Origin: Mesomycoplasma ovipneumoniae
Lineage (GTDB): Bacteria; Bacillota_I; Bacilli_A; Mycoplasmatales; Metamycoplasmataceae
Direction: 5' to 3'
Assembly: GCF_024758565.1 (NCBI RefSeq)
Contig: NZ_CP079199.1
Coordinates: 248,001 to 312,000 of the forward strand
DNA length: 64,000 nucleotides
Below, in pieces: positions 20,276 to 31,428 of the stretch; position 1 is the first letter of the stretch, and every line of letters begins with the position of its first letter. The position numbers and the translations under genes were made by a program. The notes under the pieces are model-generated. The model searched no databases, was not told the DNA's origin, and was given only the letters and a program-made list of their open reading frames with translations.

Positions 20276-23200
20276 GTTTTTGTGCTGTACAATTTCTTAT
20301 TAGAGTAAAACTGGTATTGCGGCAAATCTTTTGCTTTGATTGTTTTTGTGCTGTACAATTTCTTATTAGAGTAAAACATTTAGTCTACTGCCTGCTGAGA
20401 TCATATAGTTTTTGTGCTGTACAATTTCTTATTAGAGTAAAACAGGGGCTAGGGCAAGCAAGCGGACGGGTGAGTTTTTGTGCTGTACAATTTCTTATTA
20501 GAGTAAAACCGATCCAAGTAAACCATTTATTTTTAATATGTTTTTGTGCTGTACAATTTCTTATTAGAGTAAAACAATAGAAAACGGCAAAGAAAAATGA
20601 GTCATGTTTTTGTGCTGTACAATTTCTTATTAGAGTAAAACTTTTGCAAAAAAAAGATCCTTTTTTTCAAAGTTTTTGTGCTGTACAATTTCTTATTAGA
20701 GTAAAACTTTTACTCATTAATTAACTCCTCAATATTTGTTTTTGTGCTGTACAATTTCTTATTAGAGTAAAACACTAATAATCAAATAGTTACTAAACTG
20801 TTTGTTTTTGTGCTGTACAATTTCTTATTAGAGTAAAACTTTATGTCTTAGACCAATTAAATGTAGACAGTTTTTGTGCTGTACAATTTCTTATTAGAGT
20901 AAAACCTTTGTCTTTTTAGACCCTCCGTATGATCCGTTTTTGTGCTGTACAATTTCTTATTAGAGTAAAACAATTTCAGAGCAAGAGATAAATTCAATGC
21001 TGTTTTTGTGCTGTACAATTTCTTATTAGAGTAAAACTTTATTATGCCTTTCAATAAGTATTTTTTGTTTTTGTGCTGTACAATTTCTTATTAGAGTAAA
21101 ACTTAATAGCGCAGGTTTTAATATTGAACAACGTTTTTGTGCTGTACAATTTCTTATTAGAGTAAAACCCTTTTAGGCGTCTAAAACTTTTAGTCAAAGT
21201 TTTTGTGCTGTACAATTTCTTATTAGAGTAAAACAAGGGGGTGAGTGACGGGTGAAGCACCACCGTTTTTGTGCTGTACAATTTCTTATTAGAGTAAAAC
21301 TTTTGTTTTGTTTTTTTAATTCTTTTCTAAGTTTTTGTGCTGTACAATTTCTTATTAGAGTAAAACCCGGGGTTTACGACCCAAACCCTATCTTTCGTTT
21401 TTGTGCTGTACAATTTCTTATTAGAGTAAAACTGTATTTCTAAAAATATCAAAATTATTTGCGTTTTTGTGCTGTACAATTTCTTATTAGAGTAAAACAA
21501 CCACCTAGATATTAGAAAATGTGCCTTTGTTTTTGTGCTGTACAATTTCTTATTAGAGTAAAACATTTATAAAAATGAGAGTTGGTATCTTCTCGTTTTT
21601 GTGCTGTACAATTTCTTATTAGAGTAAAACTTAGTTTCAAAATTAGATATAGCCGGAACTGTTTTTGTGCTGTACAATTTCTTATTAGAGTAAAACTGAT
21701 ATTGTGGTAAATCTTTTGCTCTGATTGTTTTTGTGCTGTACAATTTCTTATTAGAGTAAAACGTTTTGATAAACGAGATAAGTTCGATATAAGTTTTTGT
21801 GCTGTACAATTTCTTATTAGAGTAAAACTTTTAACCCGATAGCATTAAATTTTGAAACGTTTTTGTGCTGTACAATTTCTTATTAGAGTAAAACTTTTTT
21901 TTATATTTTGTCACTCCATTTATAGTTTTTGTGCTGTACAATTTCTTATTAGAGTAAAACAAACAAATTAAATATTTCAAAAAATGCTATGTTTTTGTGC
22001 TGTACAATTTCTTATTAGAGTAAAACATAAAGACTTAACCTTAATTAAAAACAACCGTTTTTGTGCTGTACAATTTCTTATTAGAGTAAAACGTTTGGGT
22101 TTGAGTTGGTGTCTCTTGAGTTGGTTTTTGTGCTGTACAATTTCTTATTAGAGTAAAACTTTATGTTAATAATTTTTTATTAAATATTAGTTTTTGTGCT
22201 GTACAATTTCTTATTAGAGTAAAACAAAGATATTTCTGAACAAACACAAAAATTCGGTTTTTGTGCTGTACAATTTCTTATTAGAGTAAAACTGATGGTT
22301 TTAATTATTATTATGATTATGGGTTTTTGTGCTGTACAATTTCTTATTAGAGTAAAACAAACAAATTTTATTTCTCAAATTTTAGACGGTTTTTGTGCTG
22401 TACAATTTCTTATTAGAGTAAAACTCTAAAATGTATTACTTTGTCTAAATTAGCGTTTTTGTGCTGTACAATTTCTTATTAGAGTAAAACAATAAATTTT
22501 TGGGTTTTCCCTGAACGGGTGTTTTTGTGCTGTACAATTTCTTATTAGAGTAAAACTAAAATCAAATAAAGTTTCTTTACCCTCATGTTTTTGTGCTGTA
22601 CAATTTCTTATTAGAGTAAAACATTTTCAGTTGAAATATTGTCGACCTTTTAGTTTTTGTGCTGTACAATTTCTTATTAGAGTAAAACCCTTAATTGTTC
22701 GTCTGTTATAGTTCCCATGTTTTTGTGCTGTACAATTTCTTATTAGAGTAAAACTCTATTAAAGACAAGCTAGAATTTGAACAAGTTTTTGTGCTGTACA
22801 ATTTCTTATTAGAGTAAAACTTTAACAGGCGATTATAAAATTGAAATTGAGTTTTTGTGCTGTACAATTTCTTATTAGAGTAAAACTGTGGCAATTCATT
22901 TTCATTATCGTATCATGTTTTTGTGCTGTACAATTTCTTATTAGAGTAAAACCATTTGCTTCACCCGTCGCTTTGCCGTCATGTTTTTGTGCTGTACAAT
23001 TTCTTATTAGAGTAAAACTAAATATTGCCCGGAATAATTGTCAATCTTGTTTTTGTGCTGTACAATTTCTTATTAGAGTAAAACCTTTCTAAAATCTTTT
23101 GAGGCATTATGATGTTTTTGTGCTGTACAATTTCTTATTAGAGTAAAACAAATTTTATTGAAATTACAATGCTCCCCGAGTTTTTGTGCTGTACAATTTC

Positions 23201-24734
23201 TTATTAGAGTAAAACAAAATGATACTATACTATCAAATGCTCATGGTTTTTGTGCTGTACAATTTCTTATTAGAGTAAAACATTTAATTCGTAAACTAAA
23301 AATCGAACAAGGTTTTTGTGCTGTACAATTTCTTATTAGAGTAAAACAAATTACGATGTTGCCTCAAATTGATTGCAGTTTTTGTGCTGTACAATTTCTT
23401 ATTAGAGTAAAACTTTAATAGAGTTGTAGTTAATCTAGTTGACGTTTTTGTGCTGTACAATTTCTTATTAGAGTAAAACATTTGCTTATTAAAGTTAAAG
23501 GATATATAGGTTTTTGTGCTGTACAATTTCTTATTAGAGTAAAACCCTGCTTTGCCCTTTCCATTTTGCCCCTTTGTTTTTGTGCTGTACAATTTCTTAT
23601 TAGAGTAAAACTTAAATCCTTAATTTTTAAATTATTTAGTTGTTTTTGTGCTGTACAATTTCTTATTAGAGTAAAACAATACCAAAAACTAAACCTAAAT
23701 TTTCTTAGTTTTTGTGCTGTACAATTTCTTATTAGAGTAAAACAAAAGACAAAGAGTCTATAAAATTATATAGGTTTTTGTGCTGTACAATTTCTTATTA
23801 GAGTAAAACCAAAGTATTTAAAACTAATACCAGCTGCTGGTTTTTGTGCTGTACAATTTCTTATTAGAGTAAAACTGTTAAAAGGTATTTCTGTAATGTA
23901 TTCGTGTTTTTGTGCTGTACAATTTCTTATTAGAGTAAAACAAACTGAATATGAAGAAATGACAAAATACCGTTTTTGTGCTGTACAATTTCTTATTAGA
24001 GTAAAACGAATCAATTCACGAATGGGATAACAATAGTGTTTTTGTGCTGTACAATTTCTTATTAGAGTAAAACATTTTCAAATTCAATTTTAATATTGTT
24101 TTCTGTTTTTGTGCTGTACAATTTCTTATTAGAGTAAAACCTTGCCAATTTGTTAAAATAAGACTAATAAGTTTTTGTGCTGTACAATTTCTTATTAGAG
24201 TAAAACAAAAGTACTAGTTAATTTTGCTATACTTCAGTTTTTGTGCTGTACAATTTCTTATTAGAGTAAAACAAATTACTATTGGTGATTTGCTTTTTAT
24301 TCGTTTTTGTGCTGTACAATTTCTTATTAGAGTAAAACAATCCGAATTATGATCCTAATATAGATCCTGTTTTTGTGCTGTACAATTTCTTATTAGAGTA
24401 AAACGGAACGGGATATGGTTGTGGATACTTTACAGTTTTTGTGCTGTACAATTTCTTATTAGAGTAAAACAAAAGTAGCAAAATCGACTATGTTATCTTC
24501 GTTTTTGTGCTGTACAATTTCTTATTAGAGTAAAACGGCCTAATGCTTGATAATCCTGGTGACTTTGTTTTTGTGCTGTACAATTTCTTATTAGAGTAAA
24601 ACGGTCTGGCAGATTTAGCACAATTTTCAAGTGTTTTTGTGCTGTACAATTTCTTATTAGAGTAAAACTTTTTGCCTATTTCTAAAATACATATAAATGT
24701 TTTTGTGCTGTACAATTTCTTATTAGAGTAAAAC
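20276..24734 (+). CRISPR. type II-A CRISPR array, leader-proximal part (68 repeats, 67 spacers)
   Basis: The 36-base repeat starts GTTTTTGTGCTGTACAAT and ends TTCTTATTAGAGTAAAAC. It recurs with a period of about 66 bases; spacers are mostly 30 and occasionally 29 or 31 bases. Repeats I compared in this part are identical. Repeats and tracrRNA fit in the + orientation, so crRNAs are spacer followed by GUUUUUGUGC. The last repeat abuts an insertion sequence. Several spacers are related pairs (see findings). The many short frames rich in FCAVQFLIRVK or FYSNKKLYSTKT are just translations of the repeat. Confidence 0.98.
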
Positions 24735-26140
24735 TAAATTGGTAGAAAAATCTCAGACAATTAGTTTTTTTTCTATGATTTTGATTACACCACTTTTGTT
24801 AATTTTTTCTAGCATGTTCATTTTAAAAAATTTGGACAAATAATTTACCTCATATAATAGCTTGGAGTTTTATATGATAAGCAACTTTGAGGCCTTTCAT
24901 TGTTATACCAATCAATAAATTCACTTATTTTTTGATAAGCGGTAGCCACATTTTCAAAATTTTCGCCCTCAATATTAAGCAATTCACGTTGAAAAACCGC
25001 ATAAAAATATTCAATAGGGCGGTTTGCAAGAGCATTTCCTTTTGGTGACATTGATTGTTGGATACCATTTTGCTTTAAAAAATTAGCAAATTTGTAGTTT
25101 GCATATTCCACACCATGATCTGAATGGAAAAATTTTGGTTTAATATTATACTTTTTAATTGTTTGTTTCACTAAGTTTATAGTTTCTTCTGAAAATCTTG
25201 TTTTAGAAATCGAAAAATTGAGCAAGTAATTGGATTTTGTTTCAATAATTGAGTGTAGGTAAAATCATTCGTTGTTAATTTTGATAAATTTAATATCAGC
25301 AAACCATTTTTCACCAAAATTTTCTGATCTAAATTCACCTTTGATATGATCTTCAGTCCAAATTCGTATAAACTTTTTCTCTTTTGGTGCCGGTTTTCCT
25401 TGCCTTTTATAAGCAATTGATTTTAATCCTAAAAATTCGTAGTGTTTTTGAAACACGTACGTGCTTACATAATTTCCCTGATTTATGTAAATATTATATA
25501 GGATGTCTCGACCTTTTACCTTTCGATACAAATAGAAATTTTCACGAATTCACTCAAGTAATTTTTCATCATAAATCATTTTCTTTGGTGGTTTTTTCTC
25601 CCTTATTTTCTCATAAATCGAAGTGCGGTTAACCTTAAAAACACTACAAATTCTAGTCGAATTTTCGATTTTGTTTTTATCTTTTTCTTGCTCTTGTTTT
25701 CGTTTTTTGAGTTCCTCAAGAATAATTCCGGGGTCAACCCCGTATTTTCTAAGAACAGTCTCAATTATTTCTTGGTAAACTTCACGATCATTTTCAGAAA
25801 GATCGTTAATTGTATATTTCTTCTTTGGTTTGCGTGGAGATTTGATTTTTCCACGAGTACTAATTAGACTTTTCATATCGTTATTATAAAACTTTTTTTG
25901 CCAATTTCTTATCAAATTATTAGCATATATATGCAACATTCATTCTTTATGTGCTTTTTTACTTTTCGATTTGCTTTTGTAAATTTCTCTAAATTCTTCA
26001 GCAAAATGCAAAATTGCGTTTTTTAACCCTTTAGATTCGGCAATTTTGATATATTTAAATTTGTCTTCAATTGTGAATTTGTATTGTTTCATTTTGACAC
26101 ACCTTTTTTCTAATAAGTCTGAAATTGGTGTACTAATTTA
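24735..26140 (-). mobile_element. IS3-type insertion sequence (IS1138-like) inside the CRISPR array
   Basis: A 1406-base element with imperfect terminal inverted repeats of about 30 bases. The left end reads TAAATTGGTAGAAAAATC then TCAGACAATTAG. The right end, on the other strand, reads TAAATTAGTACACCAATT then TCAGACTTATTAG. It encodes one intact transposase. The array continues on both sides, and the 14 bases TATTAGAGTAAAAC flank both ends directly. Removing the element and one flank copy restores a perfect repeat-spacer junction. Confidence 0.9.
24845..26092 (-). CDS. IS3-family transposase (single frame)
   Basis: A 415-residue protein in one continuous frame, with UGA Trp at two or three points. 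The N-terminus (MKQYKFTIEDKFKYIKIAES) is a helix-turn-helix region, followed by a basic coiled stretch and the DDE integrase core. In the core the first Asp is in EKWFADIKFIK, the second in FFHSDHGVEYAN, and the Glu in NRPIEYFYAVF exactly 35 residues later (D-35-E). NNERPQSCLSYKTP is the usual rve tail. The lack of an orfA/orfB frameshift resembles the mycoplasma IS1138 group. The enzyme looks complete and possibly active. Confidence 0.92.
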
Positions 26141-27673
26141 TATTAGAGTAAAACTTATTTTTTTTATGATACAATATGAATATCGTTTTTGTGCTGTACA
26201 ATTTCTTATTAGAGTAAAACTTGTTTATCTATAATTTTCATTATTATTTAGTTTTTGTGCTGTACAATTTCTTATTAGAGTAAAACAAATAACTCCTGGG
26301 TATAATTCAAATAGACGTTTTTGTGGTGTACAATTTCTTATTAGAGTAAAACGAATACATGGAACAATTAAAAGACCGCATTGTTTTTGTGCTGTACAAT
26401 TTCTTATTAGAGTAAAACTAAGTCCGAGTTGTAATTCCTTTATCTACCGTTTTTGTGCTGTACAATTTCTTATTAGAGTAAAACAAATAAAAAATATCTA
26501 AGGCTTTGCCCCACGTTTTTGTGCTGTACAATTTCTTATTAGAGTAAAACCTGTCTTGATAAGCACGTGCTAATTGAATAGTTTTTGTGCTGTACAATTT
26601 CTTATTAGAGTAAAACTTAGTACCAAACACACCTATTATTGCCCTTAGTTTTTGTGCTGTACAATTTCTTATTAGAGTAAAACAAGAAGCGCATCACCAA
26701 TTTTCGGTTCTTTGTTTTTGTGCTGTACAATTTCTTATTAGAGTAAAACTTTAATATTATCTATTATCTTGTCTTTTTGGTTTTTGTGCTGTACAATTTC
26801 TTATTAGAGTAAAACTCAATAGTAGCAATTTCCTCAGCATGTAACGTTTTTGTGCTGTACAATTTCTTATTAGAGTAAAACCAAATCTGCCAGACCTGCG
26901 GTAATAATACCGTTTTTGTGCTGTACAATTTCTTATTAGAGTAAAACGCCTCGTGGATTTTTAGTTCACAATTCACAGTTTTTGTGCTGTACAATTTCTT
27001 ATTAGAGTAAAACTGGTGAATTTTGGCAAAAGAAAACGCCTTTGTTTTTGTGCTGTACAATTTCTTATTAGAGTAAAACAAAAAATTTTAGATCAACTTG
27101 TAGCGGATTGTTTTTGTGCTGTACAATTTCTTATTAGAGTAAAACCCATTCACTACCGCTTTCAAACATGCCACTGTTTTTGTGCTGTACAATTTCTTAT
27201 TAGAGTAAAACAGGATCATATGGAGGGTCTAAAAAGACAAAGTTTTTGTGCTGTACAATTTCTTATTAGAGTAAAACAAAAATCGTACTAGACTAAAACT
27301 CATTTAGTTTTTGTGCTGTACAATTTCTTATTAGAGTAAAACAATTGGAGAACTCTCAAATAATCAGGCAGTGTTTTTGTGCTGTACAATTTCTTATTAG
27401 AGTAAAACTTTATTATAAAATGGATAAGACAAAAGACTGTTTTTGTGCTGTACAATTTCTTATTAGAGTAAAACAAAATTGGTTTGTCTTGGTGTGGAGT
27501 ATCAGTTTTTGTGCTGTACAATTTCTTATTAGAGTAAAACTTGTTTGTAAGCTGTTAAAATTTGTGATCAGTTTTTGTGCTGAACAATTTCTTATTAGAG
27601 TAAAACATGGAGTATAATATATTATAAAACATATACTGTTTTTGTGCTGTACAATTTCTTATTAGAGTAAAAA
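26141..27673 (+). CRISPR. type II-A CRISPR array, leader-distal part (14-base stub plus 23 repeats)
   Basis: It begins with the 14-base repeat stub left by the insertion (26141-26154) and a 30-base spacer. Twenty-three repeats follow from 26185 to 27673 at the same 66-base spacing. Sequence drift appears only here: GTGGTG for GTGCTG near 26326, TGAACA for TGTACA near 27583, and A for the final C in the last repeat. Terminal decay like this marks the old end, agreeing with a leader at 20208-20275. The array holds about 91 repeats and 90 spacers in total. Confidence 0.96.
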
Positions 27674-27717
27674 AACACTCGAAACCTGTAGTTACACTAC
27701 ATTCTTGAGTGTTTTTT
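27672..27717. terminator. terminator between array and cas9
   Basis: AAAACACTC (27672-27680) and GAGTGTTTTTTT (27706-27717) form a stem around a 25-base loop, with a T-run on + and an A-run on the other side. It directly follows the last repeat and lies 42 bases beyond the cas9 stop, so it can end both convergent transcripts. Confidence 0.75.
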
Positions 27718-27759
27718 TACTTATTAATTAATTTTAAATTTTAGGGTCTAAAGTACTAA

Positions 27760-30700
27760 TTATTTTCTAACTTTTTTGTTATTGTTAATAAGGTATTCTT
27801 CCAATTTTCTTTGCTCATTAGATTCATATTCATTCCCTAGCTCGTCAAGGCTAACAAATTGAAATTCATTAAGAAGACTACTTGTTGTAGGTCTGATCGA
27901 TTCTAACTTCGTTACAATCGATTCTATTGTGAATCTAGTATCACCTTTTTTTTCTTTAGATATACCAGAGATATAAAAATAATGATTATCATCCGGTCTT
28001 ATAAGAATTGATTTTTTAGAGGCTGTTTCTTTTTCTTCGGGGGTTTTTACTTTGTTATTTTCAGATTTAAATTTAAATTCTTTATCAACTTTCAATTTCA
28101 GAATTGCAGATTTCTTGATTATAAATATTGGTTTTGATTGATGATCAATACCCACATTGTCTTTGTATTTTTTTAGATTTTCTTGATTGTAATTCGCCTC
28201 ATCTAATGAATAAAAATTGCGATCATGTTTGGCGCCATATTGTTTAAGCAAAAAATTTACAGGTATAGAATTAAGCTTGCCTTTTTTATTTTCATAAACA
28301 AGTGCAAAAATTTGTTCCTTACCGGTTCGAAATGATTTTTCGCTTTGTTTTTTGTTAACAAAGACAAAATCTTTATTAACATTTTTTTCTGTTACAACTC
28401 TTAAATCTTTAAAAAGTGTTTTTTTATTAGTAACAGGATCAAAATAAATTAATTTGTTCGCACCTTTTGCGTTCTCTTTTTCTTGTTCATCAATATATTT
28501 TTCACTAACTAATCAGTCCATATATGCATGAAAAGGATTTTTATTTTTATTTTCACTTTCATTTTCTTTGTTGTTAAATTCAGGTCTGTTAAAAATTGTT
28601 CTTAATTTCTCAAATTCAGATTTATGACTTTGATACATCAATACAAGGTATTTGCCATTATTAGGATTAGGATCTGCAAAATAGTCTTTCAAATTATCTA
28701 GACTTTTTGGATTAACTAAGTTGATTTTTACAACTTTGTCGTAGGTACCATCATCATTTTGTCTAAGACCATATAAAGTGTCGTCAAATAAAGGTAAGTT
28801 TGTATAATTTGTCATTTTTCTTGAAAATTTGATTTCAACTTTATCTTTAGCGTTTTCGTATTTTTCTTTCACTAAACCAGAAATATTTTCAACTAATTCA
28901 AACTTTTTACTTTCGTAATCTGAATTCTTTAAAATTTCGCCTGTTTGTTTATTAATTATAGTGCCATCTTCAATTTGCTCGTATTTTGATTGGCGCAAAC
29001 CTTCTTGAATTGTCAATGAGGATAAAGCGTGTCGATTTTTATTTGCCATTATCCCGATAATTGCAGCATCAATTGCGTGATGACTATTATCTGAGCGATC
29101 CTTATTCTTTGGGAGAATTTTTTCCCGAATAAAAGCTGTATGATGACCGTTTAATGTAAATATTTTTGTTGGTTTGTCATAAGAAAAATTCGGGTTATCT
29201 TTGAAATGCTCTTTTACAACTTCAAGAAATAATTTTGTTGAATATCTTGTGTCATTCAATTGTCTTGATAAAAATTCTTCTTTTTGATGAGGGTCAATTT
29301 TTTCTTGATAAAGAAGTTTCAATTTTTTACGCATTGCTTTTGTATCTAAACCGAAAATTTTTCTTGAATCATCTTTTGCCGCTTTTTTAGGATTAAATAA
29401 TTTTTCTATTTGTTCAATATAGGCTTTATAAACATCAGCGCCTTTTGATCTCATGTAAGCAGCTGCGCAAAGATTTGATTTTTTTGAATTCTCGGATTGC
29501 GTTGTCAAAAGAAGATTTGATAGAGAATTATCAGGCAAATAAGCTTTAGGAATAATGTGTTCAAAATGATATTTGGAACTATTATTTATTAAATCAGCAA
29601 TATCAATTTTTTTGAGCGCATATAAATCAACCCCATCTTGTTGGCAATAAAGTTTTAATTTTTTTAATAATGGAGCAGGCTTATCATATAAATCCTCTTT
29701 TGAAATATTTAAGAATTCAAGAGCGTATTTTTTGTTCATGACTTCATAAATTTCATCAAGACCGCTCTTTACTGTCTTATTTGCTTGTTTCTTTTTTGCT
29801 TTTTCATCATTTTTATCACGAGGAATTTCGATAAAAATTCCCGAAATTTCGTAATCTTTAGAATATTTCTTAATAATTTTATTTAGAACTGCTATTGCTT
29901 GTTCGAAAGTTTGTTTAACAGAAGGGGGCAAAATTTCGTCTTTAAAAATAAAAGGATTTAAGTATTTTGTTAACGGTTTTGCCTTTGCGTTTTGTTTAAT
30001 AATATCATTAATCTCTTTATCATTATATTTTAAATATTCAGAATTCTCTTGTGTTTCTAGCATTTTTTTAACAAATAAGCTTGTTGCTTCAGCTGAATAA
30101 CTTCCTGTTTTTTTGAAAGTTAGGTCTTTATTATTTAACAAATTATTAATAAATTCGTCTTTTTTATTAATAATTCCAAAGTAATCTAAAACATTTATTT
30201 TATCTGAAACTTTTGTTTTATCGAGTTCCTCGATAAATCTATCTTTTTTTTCTTTGTATTTTTCTAAAACAGAACAAATTGAATCAAGTGCTTCAAGGTG
30301 TTTAGGTTGATCTACAAAATTTTCAACTTTAAAATACTTATATTTTTCTGAATGATTAGTTATTTCTTTTATTAAAATATTTGTATTTTTTGTTTTATCC
30401 TTTAACTTCTTCTTAATGTCATCCCTTTTTTTAAGAATTTCCCTTCCTTTGAAATCATCTGTATCTATTTCAAGATCTTTCCTTATGATTTTTTCAATTT
30501 TATTGTCAGTAATATTTTTGTATTCACCAGAAAGCAATCCATTAATTAACTTATCTCTATCTTGTTTTTTAAGTCTTCATTCAGGATCAAAATCCGATCT
30601 TAAATTACTTAATTCATTCAAAAGGTTGAAAAATTCATAAGAAACAAAATTAAGAGAGGCTCTTAATTCGTTTGGGAAAATGATACATTTTCCAATTGTT

Positions 30701-31428
30701 TTATCCCAAATATTATCATATTGTTGGACAATTTTATTTTGTTCTTTATCAAATTTTCAAATTCCGTATTCACTTGCACTGTGTAAAGATCCAGGACCTT
30801 TTGCAAAATCTCGTATATAATTAAAAAGTCTTAAAAAACTTTTTTGAAACTCTTCATCAATATTTTGCACTTCAAAAACTTTTTTGATTTCAGCCGTTCA
30901 TTGCTGATTTGAGAAGTTATACTTACTTGATTTAAAGAAATTATTTTTTTTGAAAAACTCGCTTAACACCTCGGTAGGGAATTTATCACCATTATAATAT
31001 TTAAGTTTTTCACGGTTATCGTCAAGTTCATAAAAATAACCTCTATTTTCAAGATAGTCATGCAAAATTCATGCAAGGTCTTTTGGATCTATTTTTTCAT
31101 TAAGCGCTTTGATTTTTAGATCTAAAATATTACTATTTTGACTAGAGCTTTTTAAAAAAGACTTTTTAATTTCGTCAATATTTTTAAAATCAAATATATT
31201 TTTTGATCTTAAAATTAGTTTTAATAATTTTTCACTTTTATATTGTCTACGGCGAATTGTTCTTCTGGCTGTTCTAAATGATCTTCGGTCGGCTGCGCCT
31301 TCTTCTCTTGCCTTGAAAATCCGAGAACCTCAGTTCAAAATTTCATTTGTTTCAGAATTAATGATTGCTCAACCAACTGACGCTATTCCTAGATCAAAGC
31401 CGATAGCAATACTTTTCTTTTGGTTCAT
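27760..31428 (-). CDS. cas9: CRISPR-associated endonuclease Cas9
   Basis: A 1222-residue RNA-guided nuclease. RuvC-I is IAIGFDLGIASVGWA (Asp12). The bridge helix is Arg-rich (RRSFRTARRTIRRRQYK). RuvC-II is SGIFIEIPRDKND (Glu534), HNH is HFEHIIPKAYLPDNSLSN (His624), and RuvC-III is NSHHAIDAAIIGI (Asp787). The PAM-reading domain is C-terminal. UGA Trp codons interrupt it in the standard code. The start ATG 31428 has AAAGGATAATTT upstream. In the HNH motif the usual Asp before the catalytic His is Glu. The orientation is opposite to cas1-cas2-csn2 and the array, unlike the usual co-directional type II-A operon. All nuclease residues seem present, so it should be active. Confidence 0.96.

Noticed and set aside
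20942-23018. Spacers with GACGGGTGA-like cores (for example 21237 and 22952) as rRNA-targeting
   Set aside because: They resemble 16S only over about nine bases; a shared coding motif (TGEA) in invader DNA is more plausible, and neither is established.
24735-26140. Transposase as a frameshifted orfA/orfB pair or pseudogene
   Set aside because: With UGA read as Trp the frame is continuous over 415 codons with an exact D-35-E core, so it is intact.
20317-27617. Many short frames on both strands encoding FCAVQFLIRVK, FYSNKKLYSTKT or FTLIRNCTAQK repeats
   Set aside because: They are translations of the CRISPR repeat in different frames; no ribosome sites or codon signature.
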